In this document: piece by piece, positions 1-8,376 of the stretch
Layout of the letters: every line of letters starts with the position of its first letter
How positions within the stretch are numbered: position 1 is the stretch's first letter
NCBI GenBank assembly: GCA_036276115.1
Contig: DATBEM010000059.1
Span: 1 to 50,506, forward strand
DNA from: Trebonia sp036276115
GTDB taxonomy: Bacteria > Actinomycetota > Actinomycetes > Streptosporangiales > Streptosporangiaceae
DNA length: 50,506 bases
Direction: 5' to 3'
Made by a program: the position numbers and the translations under genes
Notes under the pieces: generated by a model
Told to the model about the DNA's origin: nothing
Seen by the model: only the letters and a program-made list of their open reading frames with translations
Databases searched by the model: none

Positions 1-1466
1 CGCAGCGGGTCCGGCGACGGCACGACCGCCGCCTCGGCCACGGCCGCGTGCTCGATGAGGACGCTTTCCAGCTCGAAGGGGGAGATGCGGTAGTCCGACG
101 CCTTGAACACGTCGTCCGTCCGCCCGACGTAGGTGATGTACCCCTCGCGGTCCTGGGTGGCCACGTCGCCGGTGTGGTAGTACCCGTCCCGCATGGCCTC
201 GGCGTTCCGCTCGGGATCGCCGCGGTAGCCGGTCATGAGCGCGAGCGGCCGCTGGGACAGGTCCAGGCAGATCTCGCCCCCTGGGCCGCCCGCGCCGCCG
301 TCGCCCGGCGCGGCCGGCTGCCCGCTGGCCGGGTCGACCAGCACGACCGGGCAGCCCGGCAGCGGGCGGCCCATCGACCCGGGCTTCAGCGGCTGGCCGG
401 GGGTGTTGCCGGCCTGCGCGGTGGTCTCCGTCTGGCCGAAGCCGTCCCTGACCGTGATCCCCCAGGCCCGCTGGACCTGCTCGATGACCTCGGGGTTGAG
501 CGGCTCCCCGGCCGCGACCGCCTCGCGCAGCCACGAGACGCCGGCCTTGCTCAGGTCGGCCTGGATGAGCATCCGCCAGACCGTCGGCGGCGCGCAGAAC
601 GTGGTGACGCCCAGGTTGCCGATCGCGGCGAGCAGGCCGTCGGCGCTGAACCGGGACTGGTTCACGATGACGATGGTCGCCTGGGCGTTCCAGGGGGCGA
701 AGAAGTTGCTCCAGGCGTGCTTGGCCCAGCCGGGGGAGGAGATGTTCAGGTGCGCGTCCCCGGGCTGGATGCCGATCCAGTACATCGTGGACAGGTGCCC
801 GGCCGGGTAGCTCGCGTGGGTGTGCTCGACCAGCTTGGGCTGGGAGGTGGTGCCGGAGGTGAAGTAGAGCAGCAGCGGGTCGCTCGCGCGGGTGAAGCCC
901 TCGGGCCGGAAGCCCTCCGGCGCGTCCAGCGAGTCGGCGTAGGGGAGCCAGCCGTCCGCCCGCCCGGTCACGACCGGTGTCCACGATCCGGGCACCTGGT
1001 CGAACTTCGGCGCGTGGGCGGGCTCGGTGATCACGTGCCGGACCGCGCCCCGCTCGACCCGGTCGGCCAGGTCCTCGGCGCCCAGCAAGGTGGACGCGGG
1101 GATGATGACCGCGCCGAGCTTGATCGCCGCGAGCATGACCTCCCACAGCGGCACCACGTTGCCGAGCATCAGCAGGACATGGTCCCCGCGGTTGACCCCG
1201 AGGCCGCGCAGCCAGTTCGCGACCTGGCCCGAGCGGGCGGCCATGGCCCCGTAGGACACCTGCTCGTCGCGGCCGTCGTCCCACGAGACCCGCAGCGCCG
1301 CCCGCTCCGGGTGCTCCGCGGCGATGACGTCGAACCAGTCCAGCGCCCAGTTGAACTCGCCCAGCTTCGGCCAGGCGAACAGGCGCCTGGCCGTGTCGTA
1401 GTCGGTGCGGTGGGCGAGCAGGACGTCCCGGGCCGCGCGGAACGCGGCGTGCGCGGCAGTGGTCAT
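1..1466 (-). CDS. AMP-forming acyl-CoA synthetase (C-terminus beyond window)
   Basis: Adenylate-forming ligase that activates a carboxylic acid to acyl-AMP and then acyl-CoA. Translation from ATG 1466 gives MTTAAHAAFRAARDVLLAHR and stays open to the window edge (about 488 residues, 3' end missing). ANL-family motifs appear in order: a P-loop-like YFTSGTTSQPK, DGFGQTET, YHTGD, and YVGRTDDVFKASDYRISP, the hinge to the C-terminal domain. The general form resembles medium-chain or acetyl-CoA synthetase-like proteins of the AcsA/AcsM group, but the substrate cannot be read from sequence. In-frame ATGs at 1475 and 1478 are alternative starts and none has a strong Shine-Dalgarno. It is divergent from the ApbE gene across about 70 bp. 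Confidence 0.9.
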   Translation of the reverse strand, partial: MTTAAHAAFRAARDVLLAHRTDYDTARRLFAWPKLGEFNWALDWFDVIAAEHPERAALRVSWDDGRDEQVSYGAMAARSGQVANWLRGLGVNRGDHVLLMLGNVVPLWEVMLAAIKLGAVIIPASTLLGAEDLADRVERGAVRHVITEPAHAPKFDQVPGSWTPVVTGRADGWLPYADSLDAPEGFRPEGFTRASDPLLLYFTSGTTSQPKLVEHTHASYPAGHLSTMYWIGIQPGDAHLNISSPGWAKHAWSNFFAPWNAQATIVIVNQSRFSADGLLAAIGNLGVTTFCAPPTVWRMLIQADLSKAGVSWLREAVAAGEPLNPEVIEQVQRAWGITVRDGFGQTETTAQAGNTPGQPLKPGSMGRPLPGCPVVLVDPASGQPAAPGDGGAGGPGGEICLDLSQRPLALMTGYRGDPERNAEAMRDGYYHTGDVATQDREGYITYVGRTDDVFKASDYRISPFELESVLIEHAAVAEAAVVPSPDPL

Positions 1467-1538
1467 GCCCGCCATCATGGCAGACCGGCCGCCGGGGCTG
1501 GAACTGCCTGCACCCAGCCCTTGCCTGCCTATGGGAAA

Positions 1539-2552
1539 ATGGACACAACACATCAGTCGGCACTCCAGGCGGTACCAATCACGGAATCCGGGCAGACGGC
1601 CTTCACCTCCTGGCAGGCACTTGGCATGCTTGTCCAGCTTGTCGTCACGGAACCGGAAGCGCTGCGGGAGGCCCGCCGCCTGCTGTCGGGCGAGCTGGCG
1701 GAGCTGGACCTGGCCTGCAGCCGGTTCCGTCCCGACTCCGAGGTGGCGCGGGCCGCCCGGCTCCCGGGCGGCCCCGACGGCCTGGTGGAGCTGACGGTCA
1801 GCCCGGTGCTGGCCGAGGCCCTGGCGGTGGCGCTGCGGGCCGCCATCTTGACCGACGGGGACGTGGACCCGACCGTTGGCGCGGTGCTGGCGGCGCTGGG
1901 CTATGACCGGGACTTCGGCGAGGTCCCCGGCACCGGGCCCGCCGTGCGGCTGCGGAACGTGATCATCCCCGGCTGGCAGTCGATCGACCTGGACCTGGCG
2001 ACCCGCACGCTGACGATGCCGGCCGGAGTACGGCTGGACCTCGGCGCGACGGTCAAGAGCTGGGCGGCGGACCGGGCGGCCGACCGGATCGCCCGGGAGC
2101 TGCGCTGCGGGGTGCTGGTCAGCGTGGGCGGCGACACCGCGGTGGCGGGCGAGGCGCCGCCGGGCGGGTGGCGCCTGCGGATCCAGGACGTGACTGGCCT
2201 GCCGGGCGACCCGGCCCTCGGCGGTGGCAGCGGCGGTAGTCACGGGGCCACCGTGGTCGCGATCCGCGACGGCGGCCTGGCGACCTCCTCGACCATGGCC
2301 CGGCACTGGCGGCGGGGCGGGCAGGTGCTGCACCACATCCTCGACCCGCGGACCGCGCTGCCCGCCCCGGCGGTCTGGCGGACCGTCTCGGTGGCCGCCG
2401 CGAGCTGCGCCGACGCCAACACGGCGGCGACCGCCGCCATCATCCGCGGCATCCACGCCCCGGGCTGGCTGGCGGGCCTCGGCCTGCCGTCGCGGCTGGT
2501 CGGCATCGACGGCTCGGTCGAGGTGGTCGCCGGCTGGCCCGCCGGCGACTAG
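1539..2552 (+). CDS. apbE: FAD:protein FMN transferase (ApbE family)
   Basis: ApbE-type flavin transferase, which covalently attaches FMN from FAD to a Thr/Ser of target flavoproteins. The open frame runs further upstream, but that part is antisense to the acyl-CoA synthetase, so ATG 1539 (MDTTHQSALQ) is chosen, giving 337 residues. Family landmarks: LDLGATVKSWAADRAAD (nucleotide-binding helix), SVGGD, the TSSTMARHW segment and HHILDPRTALPAP near the C-terminus. No signal peptide or lipobox is visible, so it is probably cytoplasmic, unlike the lipoprotein ApbE proteins. There is no recognisable flavinylation target (such as an FMN_bind protein) nearby. It is convergent with the haemoglobin gene, with a hairpin between them. 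Confidence 0.88.
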   Translation: MDTTHQSALQAVPITESGQTAFTSWQALGMLVQLVVTEPEALREARRLLSGELAELDLACSRFRPDSEVARAARLPGGPDGLVELTVSPVLAEALAVALRAAILTDGDVDPTVGAVLAALGYDRDFGEVPGTGPAVRLRNVIIPGWQSIDLDLATRTLTMPAGVRLDLGATVKSWAADRAADRIARELRCGVLVSVGGDTAVAGEAPPGGWRLRIQDVTGLPGDPALGGGSGGSHGATVVAIRDGGLATSSTMARHWRRGGQVLHHILDPRTALPAPAVWRTVSVAAASCADANTAATAAIIRGIHAPGWLAGLGLPSRLVGIDGSVEVVAGWPAGD

Positions 2553-2563
2553 CTGGCCGGGTA

Positions 2564-2585
2564 GCTGGCGGGCTGGCCCGCTAGC
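2564..2585. terminator. Hairpin between convergent apbE and haemoglobin genes
   Basis: GCTGGCGGGC and GCCCGCTAGC form a ten-pair stem (one G-U) almost without a loop. It sits between the apbE stop (2552) and the haemoglobin stop (2581-2583) and overlaps the latter. There is no T-tract, as is usual for high-GC actinobacterial terminators. Confidence 0.5.
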
Positions 2586-3030
2586 GGGCGGGCGACATCC
2601 CGAGCTGGCCCCGGCCGCCCGCGTCGGGTCCCTCCGGGGCCGAGTTGACCAGGCTGTGCGCCGCCATCACGAGGTAGTCCCACATCTGGGCGTCGAGCGC
2701 GGGCGGCAGCGCGATCTCGTCCAGGGCGGTGCGCATGTGCTTCAGCCACAGGTCGCGCTCTTTCGGGCCGATCCTGAACGGGACGTGCCGCATCCGCAGC
2801 CGGGGATGGCCCCGCAGGTCGTTGTACGTGCTCGGGCCACCCCAGTACTGCATGAGGAACAACCGCAGGTGCTCCTCGGCTGGCCCCAGGTCGCGAGCCG
2901 GGTAAACGGGCCGCAACTGCGGGTCGGCGGCGACTTCCTCATAGAACCGGTGCACCAGCCGGGTGAAGGTTTCCTCGCCCCCGACGGCTGCGTAGAAGGT
3001 GACGGGCTCGTCCGCGCTGTTCTCACTCAT
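2581..3030 (-). CDS. glbO: Truncated haemoglobin, group II (trHbO-like)
   Basis: Haem protein of the 2/2 globin fold, implicated in O2, NO or peroxide chemistry in actinobacteria. From ATG 3030 (MSENSADEPVTFYAAVGG) it has 149 residues. The GTG at 3042 looks like part of the ribosome-binding region, because GGAGG lies 5 nt before the ATG. Group II marks: a Phe-Tyr pair in helix B (HRFYEEVAADP), Tyr at CD1 (MQYWGGPSTYNDLRGHPRL), the proximal His in RMRHVPFRIG, and Trp G8 in AQMWDYLVMAAHSL. The YWGGP signature is diagnostic. It lies next to apbE (convergent) and the TetR gene (same strand, about 50 bp upstream), with no functional link apparent. Confidence 0.93.
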   Translation of the reverse strand: MSENSADEPVTFYAAVGGEETFTRLVHRFYEEVAADPQLRPVYPARDLGPAEEHLRLFLMQYWGGPSTYNDLRGHPRLRMRHVPFRIGPKERDLWLKHMRTALDEIALPPALDAQMWDYLVMAAHSLVNSAPEGPDAGGRGQLGMSPAR

Positions 3031-3079
3031 GGCAGCCTCCACGATAACGGCTCACGGGGCATCACCCGGGCTCCGCCTG

Positions 3080-3832
3080 TCAGCCGGCCGGGGGCCGGGC
3101 GGTCACGAGGGGAAGGAAGATGTCGTCCACGATCTGGCGCAGGACGTGGTCGGGGACTGGCTTGAGCGTCATCATCAGCTCGTGCCGGAACAAGGCGAAG
3201 GGGAGGTCGATGATCCGGGGGGTCAGCCGGGCCGGATCGACCTCCCCGCGCTCGACGGCGCGGTCGATCACCTCCTGCACGGACGAGCCGCGCTGGCTCA
3301 GGAAGGCGAAGCGAAGCTCGGCCGGGGTCGGGCCGGACCGGTTGTAGTAGCTCCCGACCATGCTGCTCAGCAGGGCGACCAGCGGATTGCGGCCGCTGTT
3401 GGCCGTGGCGAGCAGCGCGAGAAGGTCGCCCCGGAGGCTGCCGGTATCGGGCAGGACAGGCGGGTCAGCGGCGCCGCGGTGCCGGACGGTGGCGCGTAGC
3501 AGGTCCTCGCGGGTCTTCCAGCGGCGGTACAGCACCGGCTTGCTCGTCTTGGCCCGGGCAGCGATGGCGTCGATGGTGAAGTGCTCGTAGCCGTCCGCGA
3601 TGAGCTGGTCCCAGGCGGCGTCGAGGATCGCCGTCTCGAGCTCGGCCCCGCGCCGGCGCGTCGCGATCGGGCCGGCCTGCGCGTTGTCGTCATCCGGGTT
3701 ACTGGTCACGGCCATATTCTCGCCGAGCCGGGCGCCATGGCAGTGACCGCCCGCTGCCATGAGCCCTCGTATTTCCGCCTCCGGCCGCCCCGCGGCCAGC
3801 CACGCGGGCAGCGTCGGCCGCGCGTCAGTCAT
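3080..3832 (-). CDS. TetR/AcrR family transcriptional regulator
   Basis: One-component repressor with an N-terminal HTH (ILDAAWDQLIADGYEHFTIDAIAARAKTSKPVLYRRW, shown here as a description of the region around residues 69-105) and a C-terminal ligand-binding domain of the TetR_C_11 type. The ATG at 3832 lies inside the 8-bp overlap ATGACTGA with the end of the upstream MFS gene, which suggests translational coupling. The alternative start ATG 3715 (MAVTSNPDDDN) would give 211 residues, a more usual TetR length, so the first 39 residues are uncertain. It is the second gene of the MFS-tetR operon and very probably represses it through the palindrome at 5268-5285. Confidence 0.9.
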   Translation of the reverse strand: MTDARPTLPAWLAAGRPEAEIRGLMAAGGHCHGARLGENMAVTSNPDDDNAQAGPIATRRRGAELETAILDAAWDQLIADGYEHFTIDAIAARAKTSKPVLYRRWKTREDLLRATVRHRGAADPPVLPDTGSLRGDLLALLATANSGRNPLVALLSSMVGSYYNRSGPTPAELRFAFLSQRGSSVQEVIDRAVERGEVDPARLTPRIIDLPFALFRHELMMTLKPVPDHVLRQIVDDIFLPLVTARPPAG

Positions 3833-5246
3833 CGGTGGCCGCGCGGGCGGCGGGCAGGGCCAGGGCGGGGATGAGCGCCGCGACGGTGATGCCGGCGGCC
3901 CACCAGAAGGCTTCCTGGAAGGCGCCGGCCGGCCCGCGCGCCAGGAGAGACTGCAAGACGACGGCCACGATCGCGATGCCGAACGAGGTGCCGACCTGCT
4001 GGGCGATGCGGGTGTTCATGGTGGCGTGGGGGATCCCCGCGGCCGGCACGTCCTGGTAGGCGACCGACATCGGCGGGACGAGCACGGCGCCGATCCCGAC
4101 GCCGCGGACCAGCAGGGCCGCGCCGAGCACCCAGAGGCTGGCGTGCGGGCCGGCGAACGCGAAGGGCACGGTCGCGGCGGCCGCCACCAGGAAGCTGGCG
4201 ACCGTGACCAGCCGGGCGCCGAACCGGTCGATGAGCCTTCCGACCACGAAGCGGACAGCGAGCGAGCCGACCCCCTGGGGGATGAGCAGCAATCCGGCGT
4301 CCAGCACGCTCTCGCCGTGGAGTTGCTGGTAGTACAGCGGCAGCAGGAACATCCCGGCATACATGGCCGCGCCCGCGGTGAACAAGACCGCGGCGGCGGC
4401 CCCGAGCGAGCGCAGCCGCAGCAGGCGCACGTCCACGACTGGCTTGCGACCGCCAGGGCGCCCGGCCCAGGCGATGAAGCCGCCGAGCAGCGCGATCCCG
4501 GCCAGCAGCGGGACTCCCGCGCCCGCGTGGCCGATGCCGCCGTCCGCGGACAGGTTGGACAGGCCGAGCAGGATCCCGGCCAGCGCCGGCGCGAGCAGGG
4601 CGAGCCCGATCAGGTCCAGCCGTGGCCGGACGGCGGCGGGAGCGGGCCGGTCGGCGGGCAGCAGCCGCCAGGCGAGCACCAGCCCGACCGCGATCACGGG
4701 CACGTTGACCAGGAACAGCCAGCGCCAGCTGAGCCAGTTGAGCAGCACCCCGCCGATGACCGGCCCGAGGATCGGCCCGAGCGCCAGCGGCAGGCTCACC
4801 GCGGCGATCAGGCTGCTGCTCGCGCGGCCCCCCGCGGCCCGCACGCCCAGGGTCTGCATGAGCGGGAAGATCAGGCCGGCCGCGAAGCCCTGCAAGACCC
4901 GGAACCCGATCAGGCTGGCGGCGTTCCAGGCTAGCCCGGACAGGACCGACCCGAGGACGAAGAGGACCAGCGCGGCCATCCAGGCCCGCTTGCCACCCCA
5001 CCGGGCCTCGGCCCAGCCGGTCACCGGGATCGCGACCGCCATCGCCAGCAGGTAGCCGGTCGTGACCCACTGGATCACGCCGTCAGTGGTGTGCAGGCTG
5101 GCCGTCAGCGTGTGCAGCGCGATCGTGACCATCGTCGAGTCCAGGATCGCCGCGATCCCGCCGATGACCAGCGCCAGCACCGCGTTGCGGACCTCTGGCG
5201 GCAGTTTCGCCGCTTCCGGCGCCCGTTCCATCGTCGCCTCGGCCAT
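3825..5246 (-). CDS. MFS drug/proton antiporter, DHA2 (EmrB/QacA-like) family
   Basis: Predicted 14-helix inner-membrane exporter of the DHA2 subfamily. ATG 5246 (MAEATMERAPEAAKLPPEVR) is chosen over 5318 because GAGGAGG lies 6 nt upstream, and the 5318 start would sit upstream of the predicted promoter elements. It has 473 residues. The first helix carries the DHA2-type ILDSTMVTIALHTL, followed by the loop motif-A region GWAEARWGGKRAW and many further hydrophobic segments up to PALALPAARAATDD. It is coupled with the downstream tetR gene, an arrangement typical of self-regulated efflux. The substrate is unknown. Confidence 0.9.
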   Translation of the reverse strand: MAEATMERAPEAAKLPPEVRNAVLALVIGGIAAILDSTMVTIALHTLTASLHTTDGVIQWVTTGYLLAMAVAIPVTGWAEARWGGKRAWMAALVLFVLGSVLSGLAWNAASLIGFRVLQGFAAGLIFPLMQTLGVRAAGGRASSSLIAAVSLPLALGPILGPVIGGVLLNWLSWRWLFLVNVPVIAVGLVLAWRLLPADRPAPAAVRPRLDLIGLALLAPALAGILLGLSNLSADGGIGHAGAGVPLLAGIALLGGFIAWAGRPGGRKPVVDVRLLRLRSLGAAAAVLFTAGAAMYAGMFLLPLYYQQLHGESVLDAGLLLIPQGVGSLAVRFVVGRLIDRFGARLVTVASFLVAAAATVPFAFAGPHASLWVLGAALLVRGVGIGAVLVPPMSVAYQDVPAAGIPHATMNTRIAQQVGTSFGIAIVAVVLQSLLARGPAGAFQEAFWWAAGITVAALIPALALPAARAATDD

Positions 5247-5267
5247 GATGGCCTCCTCGCTTCTACT

Positions 5268-5285
5268 AGATACTGGTAAGTATCT
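5268..5285. promoter_or_regulatory. Palindromic operator for the MFS-tetR operon
   Basis: AGATACT-GGTA-AGTATCT is a perfect inverted repeat (7-bp arms, 4-bp spacer). It covers the -10 region and start-site zone of the promoter at 5282-5311. A second AAGATAC half-site at 5310-5316 sits against the -35 and pairs with GTATCTT at 5280-5286. The size and placement fit TetR repression; which protein binds is inference. Confidence 0.72.
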
Positions 5286-5311
5286 TATGGTCGCCGCAGA
5301 AGCGATGTCAA
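5282..5311 (-). promoter_or_regulatory. Sigma-A type promoter of the MFS-tetR operon
   Basis: Read on the minus strand: TTGACA (5311-5306), an 18-nt spacer, then TAAGAT (5287-5282), about 36 bp before the MFS ATG. The -35 is a perfect consensus and the -10 fits the actinobacterial TAnnnT form. Confidence 0.65.
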
Positions 5312-5403
5312 GATACAAGGCAGTTTCTTAAAGTAAGGAGCAAGAGGGGTGCTGGCCGGCTGGCGGAGGCGGTCGGCGTCGCGCCCGTGGCCGCGCGGCC
5401 TAT

Positions 5404-5477
5404 CTGATAACAGCAAGATGATCCTTGCGGGTGACTTGCGAGGTCACGGGCAGCGCATGCTGATAACAGCAAGATGA
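5404..5477. repeat. 18-bp direct repeat pair flanking an inverted repeat
   Basis: CTGATAACAGCAAGATGA occurs exactly at 5404-5421 and 5460-5477. Between them lies GTGAC-N7-GTCAC (5431-5447). This is in the 5319-5552 gap between the MFS promoter and the end of the YfhO-like gene; no gene is seen in that gap. Confidence 0.7.
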
Positions 5478-5552
5478 CGCGGCGGGAGCCGGGGGTCAGG
5501 GGCAGAGGTCAGGGGCAGGGGTCAGGGCAGGGGCCAGGGGGCCGGGACAGGG

Positions 5553-8369
5553 TTAGCGGGCGGCTGCCTCGGCGGCGACGGCGTCGGGCTGGACGGGAGG
5601 CGAGGCCGGCTCGCCTTGGCGGCGGCGGGCCAGCGGGTAGAGCAGCAGGGCCAGGATCGCGGCGGCCGCGGCGCTCGACAGGGCGAGGCCCTGGTCCAGC
5701 TTCGGTGAGGTGTAGCTCCAGGTCAGCACGCCGGTCCCGGCTGGCACGGTAACTGCCTGGACCACGCCGCGGGCCTGCACGGGCAGCGCCACCGAGGGGC
5801 CCTTGGCGGGCTGCCACGATGCGCTCCAGCCCGCGATCGCCGCGACCGAGCGGACGACGGTGACCCCGGCGCTGCTGCGGACCACGGCCCGGGTCGGGTC
5901 GGTCGCGGCCGGGCCGGTCACGTCGCTGACCGAGGCGCCGGCGGTCGTCTGGCCGGGGGCTGCCGCCAGCGTCAGCGGCGCCTTGGCCTCGGTGTTCGCG
6001 AAGATCTGGAAGCCGCCGTCCCAGCCTTTCAGCACCCAGTGCGGTGCCGTCAGCTCGCTGCGCAAGACCCCGCCGGCGTACTCCGGCAGCGTCAGCAGCA
6101 GCGTGGTGTCGAGGTCATCGAGGGTGCCGTCGCTGACCGCGGCCGGGGACAGGGTGTCCTGCCCCTCGCCGGTGGCCATGTGGGACCCGGTCGCGGTGGC
6201 GTACCGGCCGTCCACGATGGACGTGTACCCCTGGACCGACGGGGTGCCAGTGATCGAGTTGGTGTCCGGCGGCTGCAGGGCGCCCAGGTCGCCGGTGTCG
6301 TGCAGGTCCGGGTCGAAGATCACGAACCGCCCCGGGTACCCCAGGGCCGAGACCGGGCGCGCGCTCAGGCGGGGCACGCTGGCCCCTGCCCCCGACGAGC
6401 CTGCCCCCGACGAGCCTGCCCCCGACGAGCCCTCCCCGGACGAGGGGGCCGCCGGCGCGGCCGGCGCGCTGGCGGCCGGGGGCGCGGCCGCGGGCTGCGG
6501 GCGCGCGTCGACCGCGACCACCGTGAGCAGGCTGAACGCGGCCACGTCGATGACGACCAGCGCGGTCGCCAGGCCCGCCAGCACCCGGCGGGTCAGCTTC
6601 CGCCCGGCCACCAGCAGCACCACCGCCGCCACCCCGAGCAGCAGGTAGGGGACCACGTACGGCTGCAGCCGCCCGATGACGCTGATGCTGATGCCGCCGC
6701 TGGCGGCCACCCAGTCGATGAGTCCCGGCCCGGCCAGCACGCCCACCGCGATCGCGATCATGGCGAGGGCGGGCAGCGCGGCGACGACGGTCTCGGTCAG
6801 GGCGGGCCACGATTGGCGCACCCGGCCCGGCCATCCCCCGCGCCCGGCCCGCGCCGGCCCGGTCCCGGGCAGGACGGCTGGCTCGGCGGCGGCCACTGCC
6901 TCCGCGAAGCCCTCGGCCGGCGCGGGAGCAGCGCGCCGCGCGAAGGGCTGCTCGATCCAGTACGCCAGCAAGACGGCCAGGGCGATGTCCAGGATCGCGA
7001 TGTTGCGGCTTTGCAGGCGCTGGGTCCCGTAGAACGGCAGCCTGGCCAGGAGCCCGCCCAGGGCGGTGTTCCCGCCGAGCGCGAGCACGAGCCCCACCGC
7101 GCCCATCACGTGCCACGCCAGCCACTGGGGAGGCCTGGCCCGCAGCCCCGTCGTCAGCCACCGGGCCAGCAGCGCGAAGGCCGCCACGAGGGGCAGGATG
7201 CCGGCGTAGCCGTTGATCTCGGTCAGGTTGTAGGACGCGAAGAAGGACGGCTGGGTCAGCGTCCCCGAGCCGCCGAGCAGGTCGGGCACGAGCATCAGCG
7301 TCAGCCACCGGCTCGGCAGCGAGCCCGAGCTGAAGAGCACCAGCGACGCCCCCGCGCGCTGGGAGGCGTCAATCGCGGCGAGGCCGGGCAGCAGCTGGAC
7401 CGCGCTCAGCGCGACCCCCAGGATCCCCCCGCCGGCCACGAAGCCGAGGGCGGGCAGGCACCGCCGGCTGCGGGCGAGGCCCAGGCCGATGACCCGCCAC
7501 AGGGCGTACAGGCCGATGATGATGAGCCCGTCCGCGATCGCCCGGGGCTCCCCGGCCAGGATGATGAGGCCGATGACCAGGCCGAGCAGCGCCGTCCAGC
7601 GCCCGTCCAGGGCCAGCCGCCGGCGCGTGGTCTCGAGCGGGACAGCCTCGAGCCGGACAGCTTCGGGCGGGACAGCTTCGGGCGGGACAGCCTCGAGCCG
7701 GACAGCCTCGGGCGGGACAGCCTCGGGCGGGACAGTCCCGGCCGGGGCGGTTCCTTCCGCGCCCTCGCCCGCCGTCAGCCTGGCCACGGCCAGCAGCCCG
7801 AGCGGTACCCAGCTCATCCCGGCGACCAGGCCGAAGTGCGTGACCTGGGCGGCCATCGCCCCGCCGAAGGCGAACGTGAGCGCCCCCGCGAACGACCCCA
7901 GCGGCCGCAGCCGTAGCCCCGCCCGCAAGAACGCGTACATGGCGAGGGACCCGGTCGCGTACGTGGCCACGAGGCCGATGGTCCACGCAGCCATCCCTGG
8001 CAGCACGGCGAAGAGCCACGTCAGCGGGTACGCGGCGGCGGCGTTCCAGCCGGCTAGCAGCGGCGTGCCGCCCCAGATGTACGGATCGTAGAGCGGCAGG
8101 CTGCCACCCCGGATCTGCTGGCCGGCGAAGACCCGCAGCGGGTAGTTCTGGGTCAGGTCGTCACCGGGCCACACCGGCCGGCCGAGCATCGACGGCAGCC
8201 CGAAGACGGCGATGGCCAGGGCGACGAGGACGCCGATGGCGATCGCGTCAGATCGGTGCCGGCTGACACTGGCCGGGATAAGGCGGTGAACACTGTCTCG
8301 GTGAACACTGTGCCCGGCGGAGTCGGCTCTGCGCGCGGTCCAGCGAATCGGGCTGCGCTTGGGTACCAC
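5553..8369 (-). CDS. YfhO-family polytopic membrane protein
   Basis: Large (938 residues) multi-pass membrane protein resembling YfhO, a GT-C-fold family linked in Firmicutes to glycosylation of lipoteichoic acid; its role here is not known. The first helix is around residues 42-62, followed by the conserved extracytoplasmic acidic stretch WPGDDLTQNYPL and DPYIWGGTPLLAGWNAAAAY, then about a dozen hydrophobic segments. A large C-terminal extracytoplasmic domain ends in one last helix before the basic tail. Two loops carry micro-repeats: five-residue units VPPEA/VRLEA (DNA 7640-7735) and SSGAG (6388-6432). The GTG start at 8369 is 8 nt after the stop of the upstream peptidase gene, so they are probably co-transcribed. 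A GGTGAACACTGT pair at 8285-8311 lies in the first codons. Confidence 0.8.
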   Translation of the reverse strand: MVPKRSPIRWTARRADSAGHSVHRDSVHRLIPASVSRHRSDAIAIGVLVALAIAVFGLPSMLGRPVWPGDDLTQNYPLRVFAGQQIRGGSLPLYDPYIWGGTPLLAGWNAAAAYPLTWLFAVLPGMAAWTIGLVATYATGSLAMYAFLRAGLRLRPLGSFAGALTFAFGGAMAAQVTHFGLVAGMSWVPLGLLAVARLTAGEGAEGTAPAGTVPPEAVPPEAVRLEAVPPEAVPPEAVRLEAVPLETTRRRLALDGRWTALLGLVIGLIILAGEPRAIADGLIIIGLYALWRVIGLGLARSRRCLPALGFVAGGGILGVALSAVQLLPGLAAIDASQRAGASLVLFSSGSLPSRWLTLMLVPDLLGGSGTLTQPSFFASYNLTEINGYAGILPLVAAFALLARWLTTGLRARPPQWLAWHVMGAVGLVLALGGNTALGGLLARLPFYGTQRLQSRNIAILDIALAVLLAYWIEQPFARRAAPAPAEGFAEAVAAAEPAVLPGTGPARAGRGGWPGRVRQSWPALTETVVAALPALAMIAIAVGVLAGPGLIDWVAASGGISISVIGRLQPYVVPYLLLGVAAVVLLVAGRKLTRRVLAGLATALVVIDVAAFSLLTVVAVDARPQPAAAPPAASAPAAPAAPSSGEGSSGAGSSGAGSSGAGASVPRLSARPVSALGYPGRFVIFDPDLHDTGDLGALQPPDTNSITGTPSVQGYTSIVDGRYATATGSHMATGEGQDTLSPAAVSDGTLDDLDTTLLLTLPEYAGGVLRSELTAPHWVLKGWDGGFQIFANTEAKAPLTLAAAPGQTTAGASVSDVTGPAATDPTRAVVRSSAGVTVVRSVAAIAGWSASWQPAKGPSVALPVQARGVVQAVTVPAGTGVLTWSYTSPKLDQGLALSSAAAAAILALLLYPLARRRQGEPASPPVQPDAVAAEAAAR
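7640..7735. repeat. In-frame 15-bp tandem repeats in the YfhO-like gene
   Basis: About six copies of a degenerate 15-bp unit (GGCGGGACAGCCTCG and variants with CGAGC) encode alternating VPPEA and VRLEA pentapeptides in a loop between predicted helices. The period is a multiple of three, so copy-number change would keep the frame. Confidence 0.8.
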
Positions 8370-8376
8370 AACGGAA

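Noticed and set aside
48..1538. Long plus-strand open frame upstream of apbE
   Set aside because: It lies antisense to the acyl-CoA synthetase and has no family motifs; typical high-GC shadow frame.
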